A stretch of 64,000 bases of DNA from Pseudomonadota bacterium (GCA_023404675.1 JAEYAW010000030.1:310001-374000), one strand, 5' to 3'; shown: positions 37,668 to 48,138, counted from the first letter of the stretch. Notes: generated by a model from the letters alone, not told the origin. Program-made: numbers and translations.

Positions 37668-37748
37668 CATCCTTCGAGGCTCGCGATGGCTTTCAGAACG
37701 CGCTTTCGGACGAAAACGCCGTGCCATCGCTCGCACCTCGGGATGACG
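37668..37748. repeat. Dispersed repeat, family A, within the cox operon
   Basis: CATCCTTCGAGGCTCGC is followed at its other end by GCACCTCGGGATGACGC. It fills the spacer between coxD and coxE. Confidence 0.75.
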
Positions 37749-37776
37749 CTGCAATCCGGTGTCAACTCGCCACGCC

Positions 37777-38691
37777 CTAGCCCGTCTGCGCGGCGACCTG
37801 CTTCAGCGTCTTCTCCATCGCGCCGGCATGCATGCGCGCGATGTCGTCCTGATACTTGAGCAGCGTGCCGAGCGTGTCGCCCACCACCTCGGCGGTGAGC
37901 GCGCGGGCATCGAGCTGCGTCAGCGCGGTCGCCCAGTCGATGGTCTCGGCGACGCCGGGCGACTTGTAGAAATCCTGCTCGCGCAGCGCCTGCACGAAGC
38001 TCACCACCTGCTGCGACAGCTTGGCGGAGATACCCGGCACGCGCGACTTGACGATGGCCAGCTCACGCTCGGCGGAGGGATAATCCACCCAGTGATAGAG
38101 GCAGCGCCGCTTCAGCGCGTCGTGGATTTCGCGTGTGCGATTTGATGTCAGGATCACGATCGGCGGCTGCGGCGCCTTCACCGTTCCAAGCTCGGGGATC
38201 GTGATCTGGAAGTCGCTCAGCACCTCCAGCAGAAACGCCTCGAACGCCTCGTCGGCGCGGTCGAGTTCGTCGATCAGCAGCACCGGCGCGCCGCCGACAT
38301 CCGGCTCAAGCGCCTGCAGCAGCGGGCGCTTGATCAGATACTGATCGGCGAAGATGTCGCTGGAAAGCTGCGCGCGGTCGGTCTCGCCCGCCGCTTCCGC
38401 GAGGCGGATCGCGATCATCTGCGCCGACGAATTCCATTCGTAAACGGCGGAGGCCAGATCCAGTCCCTCGTAGCATTGCAGGCGGATCAGCTTCCGGCCG
38501 AGCGTCGCCGACAGCACCTTGGCGATCTCGGTCTTGCCGACGCCCGCCTCGCCTTCAAGGAACAGCGGACGCCCCAGCCGCAGCGCGAGAAACAGCACCG
38601 TCGCCAGCGAACGCTCGGCAAAGTAGCCGTGGTCGGTCAGCATCGTCAGCGTGGCGTCGACCGAATCGGGCACTTTGGCAGGAGCGTTCAT
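37777..38691 (-). CDS. coxD: CoxD-like MoxR family AAA+ ATPase
   Basis: A 304-residue AAA+ ATPase of the MoxR family, the CoxD type by context. Walker A is GEAGVGKT (residues 47-54), Walker B VLLIDELDR, sensor 1 LTSNRTREIHDALKRRC. In Oligotropha CoxD is a chaperone-like ATPase acting on the large subunit's active site. The start MNAPAKVPDSVD follows the coxM stop by 23 bp. It is a different subfamily from the MoxR at 13456. The presence of CoxD and CoxE without a CoxL in the cluster is odd. Confidence 0.9.
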   Translation of the reverse strand: MNAPAKVPDSVDATLTMLTDHGYFAERSLATVLFLALRLGRPLFLEGEAGVGKTEIAKVLSATLGRKLIRLQCYEGLDLASAVYEWNSSAQMIAIRLAEAAGETDRAQLSSDIFADQYLIKRPLLQALEPDVGGAPVLLIDELDRADEAFEAFLLEVLSDFQITIPELGTVKAPQPPIVILTSNRTREIHDALKRRCLYHWVDYPSAERELAIVKSRVPGISAKLSQQVVSFVQALREQDFYKSPGVAETIDWATALTQLDARALTAEVVGDTLGTLLKYQDDIARMHAGAMEKTLKQVAAQTG

Positions 38692-38714
38692 GAGAGCATC
38701 CGGGTGTAACGATA

Positions 38715-39521
38715 TTATGCCTGCGCGTTCGCGGCCTCGACGGCGCGGCGCGCCAGCACGCCGATCAGGTGGGCGCGATATTCGGCGCTGCCGTGCAGAT
38801 CGCTGTTGAGCCCGTCCGGCGAGACCGTGAGACCATCGAGCGCCTTCGGCGAGAAGCGCTTCTTCAGCGCCTCCTCGAATTCCGGCACCCGGAACACGCC
38901 GTCGCCGCCTGCGCCCGTCACCGCGACCCGCACCTCCGAGGGACGCCGCGCGACGAACACGCCGACCAGCGCATAGCGCGAGGCCTGATTGCGGAATTTC
39001 ACATACGCCGCCTTCTTCGGCAGCGGGAACGTGACGCGGGTGATGATCTCGTCCGCCTCCAGCGCAGTGGTGAACAGGCCCTGGAAAAACTCTTCCGGCT
39101 TCAGCTTGCGCTTGTTGGTGACGATGGTGGCGTCGAGCGCCAGACACGCCGCCGGATAGTCCGCCGTCGGATCGTTGTTGGCGAGCGAGCCGCCGATGGT
39201 GCCCTTGTGACGCACCGCCGGATCGCCGATCACCGAGGCCAACTCGGCGAGCGCCGGAATGGCCTCGCCCACCACGGCGGAGGTCGCGACCTCCGCGTGC
39301 TTGGCGAGCGCGCCGATCGACAGCGCCCGGCCCTTCATCTCGATCTCGTTCATGCCCTCGACCGCGCCGAGGTCGATCAGATGCGGCGGCGCGGCGAGCC
39401 GCTGCTTCATCACCGGCAGCAGCGTCTGCCCGCCGGCGACCAGCTTGGCGTCCTCGTTGCGCGCCAGAAGTCCGGCGGCCTGCCGGACCGTTTCGGGACG
39501 ATGATACTTGAATTCATACAT
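38715..39521 (-). CDS. coxM: FAD-binding medium subunit of a CO dehydrogenase/xanthine dehydrogenase-type hydroxylase
   Basis: A 268-residue medium subunit that carries FAD between the iron-sulphur subunit and the electron acceptor. FAD-binding marks are LVAGGQTLLP (27-36) and TIGGSLANNDPTADYPA (about residues 110-126). The C-terminal CO-dehydrogenase flavoprotein domain occupies about 170-265. Length is typical (about 265-290). It starts 30 bp after the small-subunit stop. In the BMS arrangement the large subunit gene normally lies between the two; none is present here. Symbol is by family, and the substrate need not be CO. Confidence 0.88.
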   Translation of the reverse strand: MYEFKYHRPETVRQAAGLLARNEDAKLVAGGQTLLPVMKQRLAAPPHLIDLGAVEGMNEIEMKGRALSIGALAKHAEVATSAVVGEAIPALAELASVIGDPAVRHKGTIGGSLANNDPTADYPAACLALDATIVTNKRKLKPEEFFQGLFTTALEADEIITRVTFPLPKKAAYVKFRNQASRYALVGVFVARRPSEVRVAVTGAGGDGVFRVPEFEEALKKRFSPKALDGLTVSPDGLNSDLHGSAEYRAHLIGVLARRAVEAANAQA

Positions 39522-39551
39522 GGCCGTCTCTCACCCTTCCGAAGGAGCCGC

Positions 39552-40037
<486 letters not shown>

Positions 40038-40192
40038 TGGATATTCCCGGTCCGCCCCAGCGATTGCGGGGCGGCCTGATTTAAAACGCTTCCAATGGCA
40101 TCATAGGTGCCGGAACGGCGCTCGGCAACCTCGCCCGGCACTGGGCGGCCGCGTGGCAGCCCTGCTTCGGCAGGCGCTTGCGAGGTTGCCCT

Positions 40193-40651
40193 TTACGACG
40201 TTGCCTTGGCCTGCACGGCGTCCGCGAACTTCAAAAAGAATTCATCGGCCAGTTTCTTGGCGGTGCCGTTGATGAGGCGCTGGCCAAGCTGCGCCAGCTT
40301 GCCGCCGATCTGGGCGTCGACATTATAGGTGAGCAGCGTGCCGCCATCCTTGTCTGCAAGCGCGACCACCGCGCCGCCCTTGGCGAAACCGGCGATGCCG
40401 CCCTCGCCCTCGCCCGAAATCTTGTAGCCGTTCGGCGGATCGAGATCGGACAGCGTCACGCGTCCCTTGAAGCGGGCCGAGACCGGACCGACCTTCATTT
40501 TCGCCGAGGCGGTGAATTCATTGTCGGCGCTGCGCTCCAGTTCCTCGCAACCGGGAATGCAGGATTTCAGCACCGCCGGATCGTTGAGCGCTTCCCACAC
40601 CACCTCGCGCGGGGCCGCAAGCTGAACCTCGCCACTCATCGTCATCGCCAT
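40193..40651 (-). CDS. coxG: CoxG, SRPBCC-fold protein of the CO dehydrogenase cluster
   Basis: A 152-residue protein of the CoxG family with an SRPBCC/START-like fold. In Oligotropha CoxG helps anchor CO dehydrogenase at the inner face of the membrane. Family marks are MSGEVQLAAPREVVWEAL at the N-terminus and the short block LKSCIPGCEEL, then GPVSARFKGRV. This form lacks the long C-terminal helix of the Oligotropha protein. The start MAMTMSGEV is chosen because GGAGG stands upstream and the family begins so; the frame extends 15 codons further. First gene of the minus-strand operon. Confidence 0.88.
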   Translation of the reverse strand: MAMTMSGEVQLAAPREVVWEALNDPAVLKSCIPGCEELERSADNEFTASAKMKVGPVSARFKGRVTLSDLDPPNGYKISGEGEGGIAGFAKGGAVVALADKDGGTLLTYNVDAQIGGKLAQLGQRLINGTAKKLADEFFLKFADAVQAKATS

Positions 40652-40798
40652 GTGCCGTCCTCCAGCTTGCCCGATCAAATTCGCGAAGATGTCCACCTAA
40701 TGCAGCCGGCCCGCAAAGAAAAGAGCCCTGTCACGCAACGCATTGCAGCATTGGACGGGATTGGCAGAGGTACGGCATTGACGATACGGTGCGCCGCC

Positions 40799-42145
40799 AT
40801 GAGCCTGCCGCCTCTCCTTGCCCCGCTGCTGTCGAGCCCCGCGATGCGTTCCGTCTGCGACGACGGCGCATATCTTCAGCACATGCTCGACTTCGAGGCG
40901 GCGCTCGCGCGCGCGGAGGTCACGGCGCGGGTGATTCCGCGCGACGCGGCCGGTCCGATCAACGCAGCCTGCGTGGCGTCGCGTTTCGACCGCGCGGCGC
41001 TGGCGGAGGCGGCAACCCGCGCGGGCAATCTCGCCATCCCGCTCGTCAAGGCGCTGACCGCCGAAGTCGCGACAGCCGATCCGGACGCGGCGCGCTATGT
41101 CCATTGGGGCGCGACCAGTCAGGACGTCATCGACACCGCGACCATGCTGATGCTGCGCGCCGGGATCGATGCGCTCGACCACGATCTCGGCTGCGCCATC
41201 GCGGGCTTCGCGCGCCTCGCCGAGCAGCACCGCAACACCATGGCGGTCGCCCGCACCTGGCTCCAGCACGCGCTGCCGATGCCGTTCGGGCTGAAGCTTG
41301 CCGAATATGCCGCCGCGCTCGACCGCGACCGTGGCCGCATTCGCGCGCTGCGGGCCGAGGCGCTCGCCCTGCAATTCGGCGGGGCGGCGGGAACACTGGC
41401 CGCGCTGGGCGATCGTGGTCTCGCCGTCGCCGAGTGCCTGGCGACCGAACTCGATCTGCCGCTGCCGGATGCGCCGTGGCATACGCAGCGCGACCGCATC
41501 GCCATGAGCGGCGCGGCGCTCGCCATTCTCGCCGGCACCTGCGGCAAGATCGCCCGCGACGTCTCGCTGCTGATGCAGACCGATGTCGGAGAGGCGTTCG
41601 AGCCCGCCGGCGAAGGACGCGGCGGTTCCTCCACCATGCCGCACAAGCGCAACCCGGTGTCGTCGGCCGTTGCGCTGTCGGCCGCGACCATGGCCCCCAG
41701 TCTCGCCGCGACGCTGCTCGCCGCGCAGGTTCAGGAGCACGAGCGCAGCGCCGGACCCTGGCACGCCGAATGGCCGACGCTGCCGACCCTGATGCTCGTC
41801 ACCTCCGGCGCGCTCGCCGCCGTCGTCGAGATCGCCGAGGGACTTGAGGTCGATCCGGCGCGGATGGCCGCCAATCTCGACGCCACGCACGGGCTGATCA
41901 TGGCGGAGGCCGTGACGATGGCGCTCGCGGAGCGCATCGGCAAATTGGCCGCGCACCATCTGATCGAGGCGGCGAGCCGCCGCGCGGTCGAACGGAAACA
42001 GCACCTGCGCGAGGCGCTGAAGGCCGACCCGCAGGTCACGGCCCATCTCGATCCGGACCGCCTCGACGCCCTGTTCCAGCCGTCCGGCTATCAGGGCATC
42101 TCGCAACAACTGATCGACCGCCTGCTGGCGTCGATGTCCGGCTGA
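40799..42145 (+). CDS. pcaB: 3-carboxy-cis,cis-muconate cycloisomerase
   Basis: A 448-residue member of the fumarase/adenylosuccinate lyase superfamily, PcaB type, which converts 3-carboxymuconate to 4-carboxymuconolactone in protocatechuate breakdown. The superfamily signature GSSTMPHKRNP is at about residues 275-285, and the earlier HWGATSQDVIDTA motif is intact. Length fits PcaB of this bacterial group. The ribosome site is weak. It is divergent from coxG across 147 bp and followed by pcaD after 33 bp. The other pathway genes (pcaC, pcaGH) are not in the window. Confidence 0.9.
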   Translation: MSLPPLLAPLLSSPAMRSVCDDGAYLQHMLDFEAALARAEVTARVIPRDAAGPINAACVASRFDRAALAEAATRAGNLAIPLVKALTAEVATADPDAARYVHWGATSQDVIDTATMLMLRAGIDALDHDLGCAIAGFARLAEQHRNTMAVARTWLQHALPMPFGLKLAEYAAALDRDRGRIRALRAEALALQFGGAAGTLAALGDRGLAVAECLATELDLPLPDAPWHTQRDRIAMSGAALAILAGTCGKIARDVSLLMQTDVGEAFEPAGEGRGGSSTMPHKRNPVSSAVALSAATMAPSLAATLLAAQVQEHERSAGPWHAEWPTLPTLMLVTSGALAAVVEIAEGLEVDPARMAANLDATHGLIMAEAVTMALAERIGKLAAHHLIEAASRRAVERKQHLREALKADPQVTAHLDPDRLDALFQPSGYQGISQQLIDRLLASMSG

Positions 42146-42178
42146 CGGCCGCCGCCCGCCCAACAGGAGAAGACGACA

Positions 42179-42961
42179 ATGCCTTTCATCGACGCCGATG
42201 GCTGTCCGATCAACGTCGCGGTCGACGGGCCGGCGGATGCACCCGCGCTGGTGCTGTCGAACTCGCTCGGCACCAATCTCAGCATGTGGGACCGGCAGAT
42301 TCCGGAGTTCGCAAAACACTTCCGCGTCGTGCGCTATGACCGCCGCGGGCATGGCAAATCTGGCGTCCCGGCGGGGCCGTATTCGTTCGAGCGGTTCGGC
42401 CGCGACGTGCTGGCGATCCTCGACGGCCTGAAGATCGAGAAGGCGCACTGGTGCGGCGTGTCGATGGGCGGCATGGTCGGCCAGTGGCTCGGGGCCAATG
42501 CGGCGGACCGCTTCGACCGGCTCGTTCTGGCCAACACCACCTGTTATTACGCCGATCCGACCGGCTTCCAGAACCGCATCAAGGCGGTGAAGGAACAGGG
42601 GTTGCCCGCCATCGCCGACACTGTGATCGCCGGCTGGCTCACGGAGGGGTTCCGCATCCGCGAGCCGGAGACCGCCGCGTGGATGAAGGCCATGCTGGTC
42701 GCGAGCCCCGTGGACGGTTATCTCGCCTGCTGCGAGGCGCTGACCAAACTCGACCAGCGCGACCTGCTGCCGAAGATCACCCGGCCGACGCTGGTGATCG
42801 CGGGCACGCAGGACAAGGCGACCCCGCCGTCCGAAGGCGAGTACATCCGGCAGCATATTCCGGGCGCGAAACTGGTGATGCTGGAGGCGGCGCACATTTC
42901 GAATGTCGAGCAGGCGGAGGCTTTCACCGGCGCCGTGGTCGAGTTCCTCACGGCCCGCTGA
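42179..42961 (+). CDS. pcaD: 3-oxoadipate enol-lactonase
   Basis: A 260-residue alpha/beta hydrolase, PcaD type, which opens beta-ketoadipate enol-lactone in the protocatechuate branch. The nucleophile is Ser in GVSMGGM (about 94-100), the acid Asp in AGTQDKATP (about 217), and the base His in EAAHISNVEQ (about 240). The N-terminal LSNSLGTNLSMWDRQ is the family's hallmark. AGGAGAAG precedes the ATG. It is surely co-transcribed with pcaB. A lactonase acting on other enol lactones is possible but less likely given the neighbour. Confidence 0.93.
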   Translation: MPFIDADGCPINVAVDGPADAPALVLSNSLGTNLSMWDRQIPEFAKHFRVVRYDRRGHGKSGVPAGPYSFERFGRDVLAILDGLKIEKAHWCGVSMGGMVGQWLGANAADRFDRLVLANTTCYYADPTGFQNRIKAVKEQGLPAIADTVIAGWLTEGFRIREPETAAWMKAMLVASPVDGYLACCEALTKLDQRDLLPKITRPTLVIAGTQDKATPPSEGEYIRQHIPGAKLVMLEAAHISNVEQAEAFTGAVVEFLTAR

Positions 42962-42978
42962 AAACGCGGCGCGGCGCG

Positions 42979-43515
42979 TTAACCAGATGCGGTCGACCCG
43001 AACGGCGGCACGGCGGCATGCGCATGGTCCGCCGGGGCGGCGATGACACGGGGCGCCCCCGCGAAGAACGGCTCGGCCAGCAGCAGCACGCCGCCGCAGA
43101 TCAGCATCAGCGCTTCCGTGGCGTGCAGATGCTGGCCATGGATCGCGCCGACGCGCGAGGCCATCAGCATGCTGGAGAAGCTGACCAGACAGCCGATCCC
43201 GAGCGCGAAGGCCAGCGCCTCGTCGCAGCCGCGCGACAGGCGCAGCGAGCGGCGGGTGGCGAACAGCAGGAACAGCCCGAAAAAGATCGCGACGGTCAGC
43301 TTGGCCAGCGCGAACAGCCAGGCGAAGCGCACCAGATTCGATCCTGCGACCTGCACATGGTCGCTCATGAACAGGGTCGGGCCGATATGAGCCTTCTCAT
43401 AAAGCGCGTGGACCGGCGAGATCATGATGCGGAAGGCCGCCGCCGACCACGTCGGGATAAAATACAGCGCGAGCAGAACCCCGTTGAAGGTTCCGATCCT
43501 CCATGTCCCGATCAT
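42979..43515 (-). CDS. Four-helix membrane protein of unknown function
   Basis: A 178-residue integral membrane protein that I do not recognise. Four hydrophobic segments are visible (about 8-30, 60-90, 100-125 and 133-150), with a conserved-looking tail rich in alanine, proline and histidine (ADHAHAA). The start MIGTWRIGTFNG is preferred; an in-frame ATG 25 codons earlier (43590) would give an arginine-rich extension without ribosome site. It converges on pcaD with an 18-bp gap. Nothing in the neighbourhood tells its job. Confidence 0.6.
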   Translation of the reverse strand: MIGTWRIGTFNGVLLALYFIPTWSAAAFRIMISPVHALYEKAHIGPTLFMSDHVQVAGSNLVRFAWLFALAKLTVAIFFGLFLLFATRRSLRLSRGCDEALAFALGIGCLVSFSSMLMASRVGAIHGQHLHATEALMLICGGVLLLAEPFFAGAPRVIAAPADHAHAAVPPFGSTASG

Positions 43516-43635
43516 CGCCCTCTCCGTCGCCCGGCCACGCGGTCGCGGAAAGGTTAATGCCGCGTAAACCCGGACCGCAACGTCAACCATTCGTTAAGGT
43601 TAACGCGGCGAGCGCCGTCCACAGGGATCAAAGCA

Positions 43636-43663
43636 ACGAAAAAGCCCCGCCTTTCGGCGGGGC
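43636..43663 (-). terminator. Rho-independent terminator of the Gln-rich peptide gene
   Basis: Read on the minus strand, GCCCCGCC, loop GAAA, GGCGGGGC, then a run of five T (43639-43643). Perfect 8-bp stem, 32 bp after the stop of the small gene at 43696. Confidence 0.88.
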
Positions 43664-43695
43664 CGGTTCCGAACCCGTGGTCCGGAATCCTCAAA

Positions 43696-43866
43696 TCAGC
43701 GGGTCTGGCCGCCCTGATGCTGGCCGCCCTGCCCGCCCTGTCCGGGCTGCTGTTGCTGCTGGCCGGGGCGCTGCCCGCCACCCTGCTGCTGCCCCGGCTT
43801 CTGGCCCGGGTTCTGAGTCTGCTGATTCTGGTTGTTCTGCTGGTTGTTCTGGTTGGCGTTCGACAT
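43696..43866 (-). CDS. 56-residue Gln/Asn/Gly-rich disordered protein
   Basis: A short protein made almost only of Q, N, G and P in repeats of the type QQNNQNQQ and PGQQQGGGQ, ending QGGQTR. It has no hydrophobic segment and no charge apart from a few Arg and Lys, so it should be disordered in the cytosol. The ATG (MSNANQ) has GGAGA upstream and the gene has its own strong terminator, which argues for real expression. The function is unknown. The same composition on the other strand gives only leucine-rich noise. Confidence 0.7.
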   Translation of the reverse strand: MSNANQNNQQNNQNQQTQNPGQKPGQQQGGGQRPGQQQQQPGQGGQGGQHQGGQTR

Positions 43867-44146
43867 CTGTCGTTCTCCCTGTTTGAACACGGGGATCAAC
43901 GCGGACCTGCGCCGGAAGTTCGGCTTGAATTTTCAACCAAGCCGTTGTTCCATTTCACGATTTCGGGATGATGCGGCGCATCCGGTTGCGGCATTGCCAC
44001 ACGCGGCGTTGAGGCTATGGCGCGCTCCTTGCATCGCCGCCCTGCGTCAAGGGCTCGCGGGTTCCGCAGCGGCGTGGATGCCGATTTTTCGTTGAAATCC
44101 GATCCGCGCGGTAGTCAGCCGACGCGAAATCGCTCTAGAAGAGTGC

Positions 44147-45064
44147 ATGGACTATTTTGCACAGCAATTGATCAACGGCGTGGTGCTCGGGTCGATCTAC
44201 GGTCTGATCGCGATCGGCTACACCATGGTCTACGGCATCGTCGGCATGATCAATTTCGCCCACGGCGATATCTTCATGATCGGCGGGTTCATTGCCCTGA
44301 TCAGCTTCCTTGTTCTGGTGTCGCTGGGGCTGACGGCGGTTCCGGTGATTCTGCTGCTGGTGCTGCTGGTCGCGATGGCCGTCACCGCGCTCTACGGCTG
44401 GACGGTGGAGCGCATCGCCTACCGCCCGCTGCGGCATTCGTTCCGCCTCGCCCCGATGCTGTCGGCCATCGGCATGTCGTTCGTGCTGAGCAATTACGCA
44501 CAGGTGGCGCAGGGCGCGCGGGTGAAGCCGGTGCCGCCGATCATTCCGGGCGGCCACACCCTGCATGAAAGCGCCGACGGTTTCGTCGTGCAACTCTCCA
44601 ACGTGCAGATCGTGGTGGTGCTGACCACCGTGATCCTGCTGGCGATCTTCACCTGGCTGGTGGCGCGCACCCGGCTCGGGCGCGACATGCGCGCCTGCGA
44701 GCAGGATCAGACCATGGCCGCGCTGCTCGGCGTCGATGTCGACCGCACCATCTCGCTGACCTTCGTGATCGGCGCCGCGCTCGCCGCCGTCGCCGGGCTG
44801 ATGTACCTGCTCTATTACGGCGTCGTCGACTTCTTCATGGGTTTCGTCGCCGGCATCAAGGCCTTCACCGCCGCCGTGCTCGGCGGCATCGGCTCGCTGC
44901 CCGGCGCGATGCTCGGCGGCCTCCTGATCGGGCTGATCGAGACGCTGTGGTCCGCCTATTTCTCCGTCGAGTATAAGGACGTCGCCGCCTTCTCGATCCT
45001 GATCATCGTCCTGATCTTCATGCCGACCGGCCTGCTCGGCCGTCCCGAAGTCGAAAAAGTCTGA
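44147..45064 (+). CDS. livH: Branched-chain amino acid ABC transporter permease LivH
   Basis: A 305-residue inner-membrane permease of the LivH family, one half of the membrane channel for branched-chain amino acid (or related) uptake. It has about eight helices. The family stretch IYGLIAIGYTMVYGIVGMINFAHG is at residues about 18-40 (cited in part), and the cytoplasmic coupling loop near RDMRACEQDQTMAALLGVDV fits contact with LivG/LivF. It starts the five-gene livHMGF-K set, 10 bp before livM. The upstream 247 bp were searched without a recognised promoter motif. Confidence 0.93.
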   Translation: MDYFAQQLINGVVLGSIYGLIAIGYTMVYGIVGMINFAHGDIFMIGGFIALISFLVLVSLGLTAVPVILLLVLLVAMAVTALYGWTVERIAYRPLRHSFRLAPMLSAIGMSFVLSNYAQVAQGARVKPVPPIIPGGHTLHESADGFVVQLSNVQIVVVLTTVILLAIFTWLVARTRLGRDMRACEQDQTMAALLGVDVDRTISLTFVIGAALAAVAGLMYLLYYGVVDFFMGFVAGIKAFTAAVLGGIGSLPGAMLGGLLIGLIETLWSAYFSVEYKDVAAFSILIIVLIFMPTGLLGRPEVEKV

Positions 45065-45074
45065 CGGCCACGGC

Positions 45075-46412
45075 ATGGCGGCGCGCGTCCAGGGACAGAC
45101 TGCATCGATCACCACCCCGTCCGCGTCCGGACTGGTGTACGTCCTGAAGACCGCAGCCACCAGCGCCTTCGTCGCGCTCGTGCTGTTCTCGCTGATGGTC
45201 GGCGTGCGCACCGAAGCCGGCCCCGAAGGCCAGTTGATCTACTGGACCCGCTTCGGCGAAGTGGCGGCGCTCGTCGCGGCCGTGTTCTTCGGCAGCGCCG
45301 CGATCGAACTGATCCGGCTGTGGATGGGACCGGAGCGGCGCGCGCGGCTGAGCCCGCCCGCCGCCGTGACGCGCGCGATGGAGCGCACCGGCCAGTGGCT
45401 CGCGCCTGCCCTGCTCGGCTTCACGGTGCTGCTACCGATCCTGTTTCCCGACAACCGTTATCTGCTCGACCTCGGCATTCTCGTGCTCACTTACGTGATG
45501 CTGGGCTGGGGCCTGAACGTGGTGGTCGGCCTCGCGGGCCTGCTCGATCTCGGCTATGTCGCGTTCTACGCGGTCGGCGCATACTCCTACGCGCTGCTGG
45601 CGGTGAATTTCGGATTCTCGTTCTGGGTCTGCCTCCCGCTCGCCGGAATCCTCGCCGCGTTCTGGGGCGTATTGCTGGGCTTCCCGGTACTGAGGCTGCG
45701 CGGCGACTACCTCGCCATTGTCACGCTGGCGTTCGGCGAGATCATCCGCCTCGTCATCATCAACTGGCAGGATCTGACCGGCGGCCCCAACGGCCTGTCC
45801 GGCATTCCGCGCCCGACGCTGTTCGGCATTCCGCTGACGGCGGGTGATGACGGCCTCGCCGCGCGTCTCGGCATCGAGTACTCGCCCAATCACCGCGTCA
45901 TCTTTCTGTATTATCTGATCCTCGCGCTGGCGCTGATCACCAACTGGGTGACGATCCGGCTGCGCGGCCTGCCGATCGGACGCGCGTGGGAAGCGATGCG
46001 CGAGGACGAGGTGGCGTGCCGCGCGCTCGGCATCAACATCACCACGACCAAGCTGACCGCGTTCGCCACCGGCGCGATGTTCGGCGGCTTCGCGGGCGCG
46101 TTCTTCGCCACCCGTCAGGGCTTCATCAGTCCCGAATCCTTCACCTTCCACGAATCGGCATTGGTGCTTGCCATTGTGGTGCTCGGCGGCATGGGCTCCC
46201 AGCTTGGCGTCGCGCTGGCCGCGCTGGTCATGATCGGCGGCTTCGAGCTGTTCCGAGGCCTCGAACAATACCGCATGCTGGTCTTCGGCATGGCCATGGT
46301 GCTGGTGATGATCTGGCGGCCGCGCGGCCTCGTCGGCCATCGCACCCCGAGCGTCTTCCTGTCGAACCGCACCACGATTTCGTCGTCGCTCGTCAAGGAA
46401 GGCCAGGGATGA
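45075..46412 (+). CDS. livM: Branched-chain amino acid ABC transporter permease LivM
   Basis: A 445-residue permease, the second half of the channel. An N-terminal membrane extension (to about residue 130) resembles the DUF3382-type addition of LivM. The core follows with LGWGLNVVVGLAGLLDLGYVAFYAVGAY (about 150-177, cited for its position), LRGDYLAIVTLAFGEIIRL and the coupling loop RAWEAMREDEVACRALGIN. The stop overlaps the livG start as ATGA. It pairs with LivH and is driven by LivG and LivF. Confidence 0.93.
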   Translation: MAARVQGQTASITTPSASGLVYVLKTAATSAFVALVLFSLMVGVRTEAGPEGQLIYWTRFGEVAALVAAVFFGSAAIELIRLWMGPERRARLSPPAAVTRAMERTGQWLAPALLGFTVLLPILFPDNRYLLDLGILVLTYVMLGWGLNVVVGLAGLLDLGYVAFYAVGAYSYALLAVNFGFSFWVCLPLAGILAAFWGVLLGFPVLRLRGDYLAIVTLAFGEIIRLVIINWQDLTGGPNGLSGIPRPTLFGIPLTAGDDGLAARLGIEYSPNHRVIFLYYLILALALITNWVTIRLRGLPIGRAWEAMREDEVACRALGINITTTKLTAFATGAMFGGFAGAFFATRQGFISPESFTFHESALVLAIVVLGGMGSQLGVALAALVMIGGFELFRGLEQYRMLVFGMAMVLVMIWRPRGLVGHRTPSVFLSNRTTISSSLVKEGQG

Positions 46413-47244
46413 GCGCCAGCACCCCCATCGTCGTCGTCGAGGGGCTGACGATGAAGTTCGGCGGCATCGTCGCCGTCAACAACGTATCGTTCGGCGCGCG
46501 GCGCGGCGAGATCACCGCGCTGATCGGCCCCAACGGCGCGGGCAAGACCACGGTGTTCAACTGCATCACCGGATTCTACCGGCCGACCAGCGGCGCGATC
46601 CGTCTCACCCATGATGACGGCACGACCTATGCGCTCGAAACGCTGCGCAATCACAACATCTCCAAGCGCGCGCGCGTCACGCGCACGTTCCAGAACATCC
46701 GGCTGTTCCCCGGCATGACGGCGCTGGAGAACCTGATGGTCGCCCAGCACAACACCCTGATGCGGGCGTCCGGCTATACATTCCTTGGCCTGCTCGGCGC
46801 GTCGGGCTTTCGCGAGGCGGAGCGCGCCGCCATCGACCGCGCGAAATTCTGGCTCGACCGCACCGGGCTGACGCCGCGCGCCGACGACGCCGCGGGCAAC
46901 CTTCCCTACGGCGATCAGCGCCGGCTCGAAATCGCACGCGCGATGTGCTCGGAGCCCGTGCTGTTGTGCCTCGACGAGCCGGCGGCGGGCCTCAACGCGC
47001 GCGAGAGCGCCGCGCTGTCCGATCTCATTCTGTCGATCCGCTCCGAGCATGGCACCTCGATCCTTCTGATCGAGCACGACATGAGCGTGGTGATGGAAAT
47101 CTCCGACCACGTCGTCGTGCTGGATCATGGCGTGCGGATCGCCGACGGCACGCCCGCGCAGGTGCGCGACGATCCGAAGGTGATCGGCGCCTATCTCGGC
47201 GTCGAGGAGGACGCGGTCGCCGACGTGGAAACGGAGCTGGGGCT

Positions 47245-47248
<4 letters not shown>
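46409..47248 (+). CDS. livG: Branched-chain amino acid ABC transporter ATPase LivG
   Basis: A 279-residue ATPase of the LivG type. Walker A is GPNGAGKT (about residues 38-45), the Q-loop FQNIRLFPGMT, the ABC signature region LPYGDQRRLEIARAM (GDQ replacing the common GxQ as in LivG) and Walker B LLCLDEPAAGLN, with switch His in IEHDMSVV. The start is in the ATGA overlap with livM. livF starts in the GTGA overlap with its stop. Together with LivF it powers the importer. Confidence 0.94.
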
Positions 47249-47976
<728 letters not shown>

Positions 47977-48138
47977 TGGTCCCCCGCAGCATTTGGCCAT
48001 GCGGCAAAGATGCGCAGCTTGAAACAGGCGTCGCCGAAAACTTTGCCGATGACTCACCGCGCATTTCGACAGACAATCAGATCCAGTTCCGTCCGGCGTT
48101 CGTCCGGATCCGCCGATGACCCACGCGAGGATGTCCGC

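Noticed and set aside
40697..42895. A 732-codon open frame opposite pcaB and pcaD that could be mistaken for the missing CoxL, since its length is similar.
   Set aside because: It has no molybdopterin-binding motifs such as the AYRGAGR or VAYRCSFR loops and is antisense to pcaB and pcaD.
43717..43971. A plus-strand leucine-rich frame opposite the Gln-rich peptide gene.
   Set aside because: It is a product of the CTG/CAG repeats and has no ribosome site; the other strand has a better start and a terminator.
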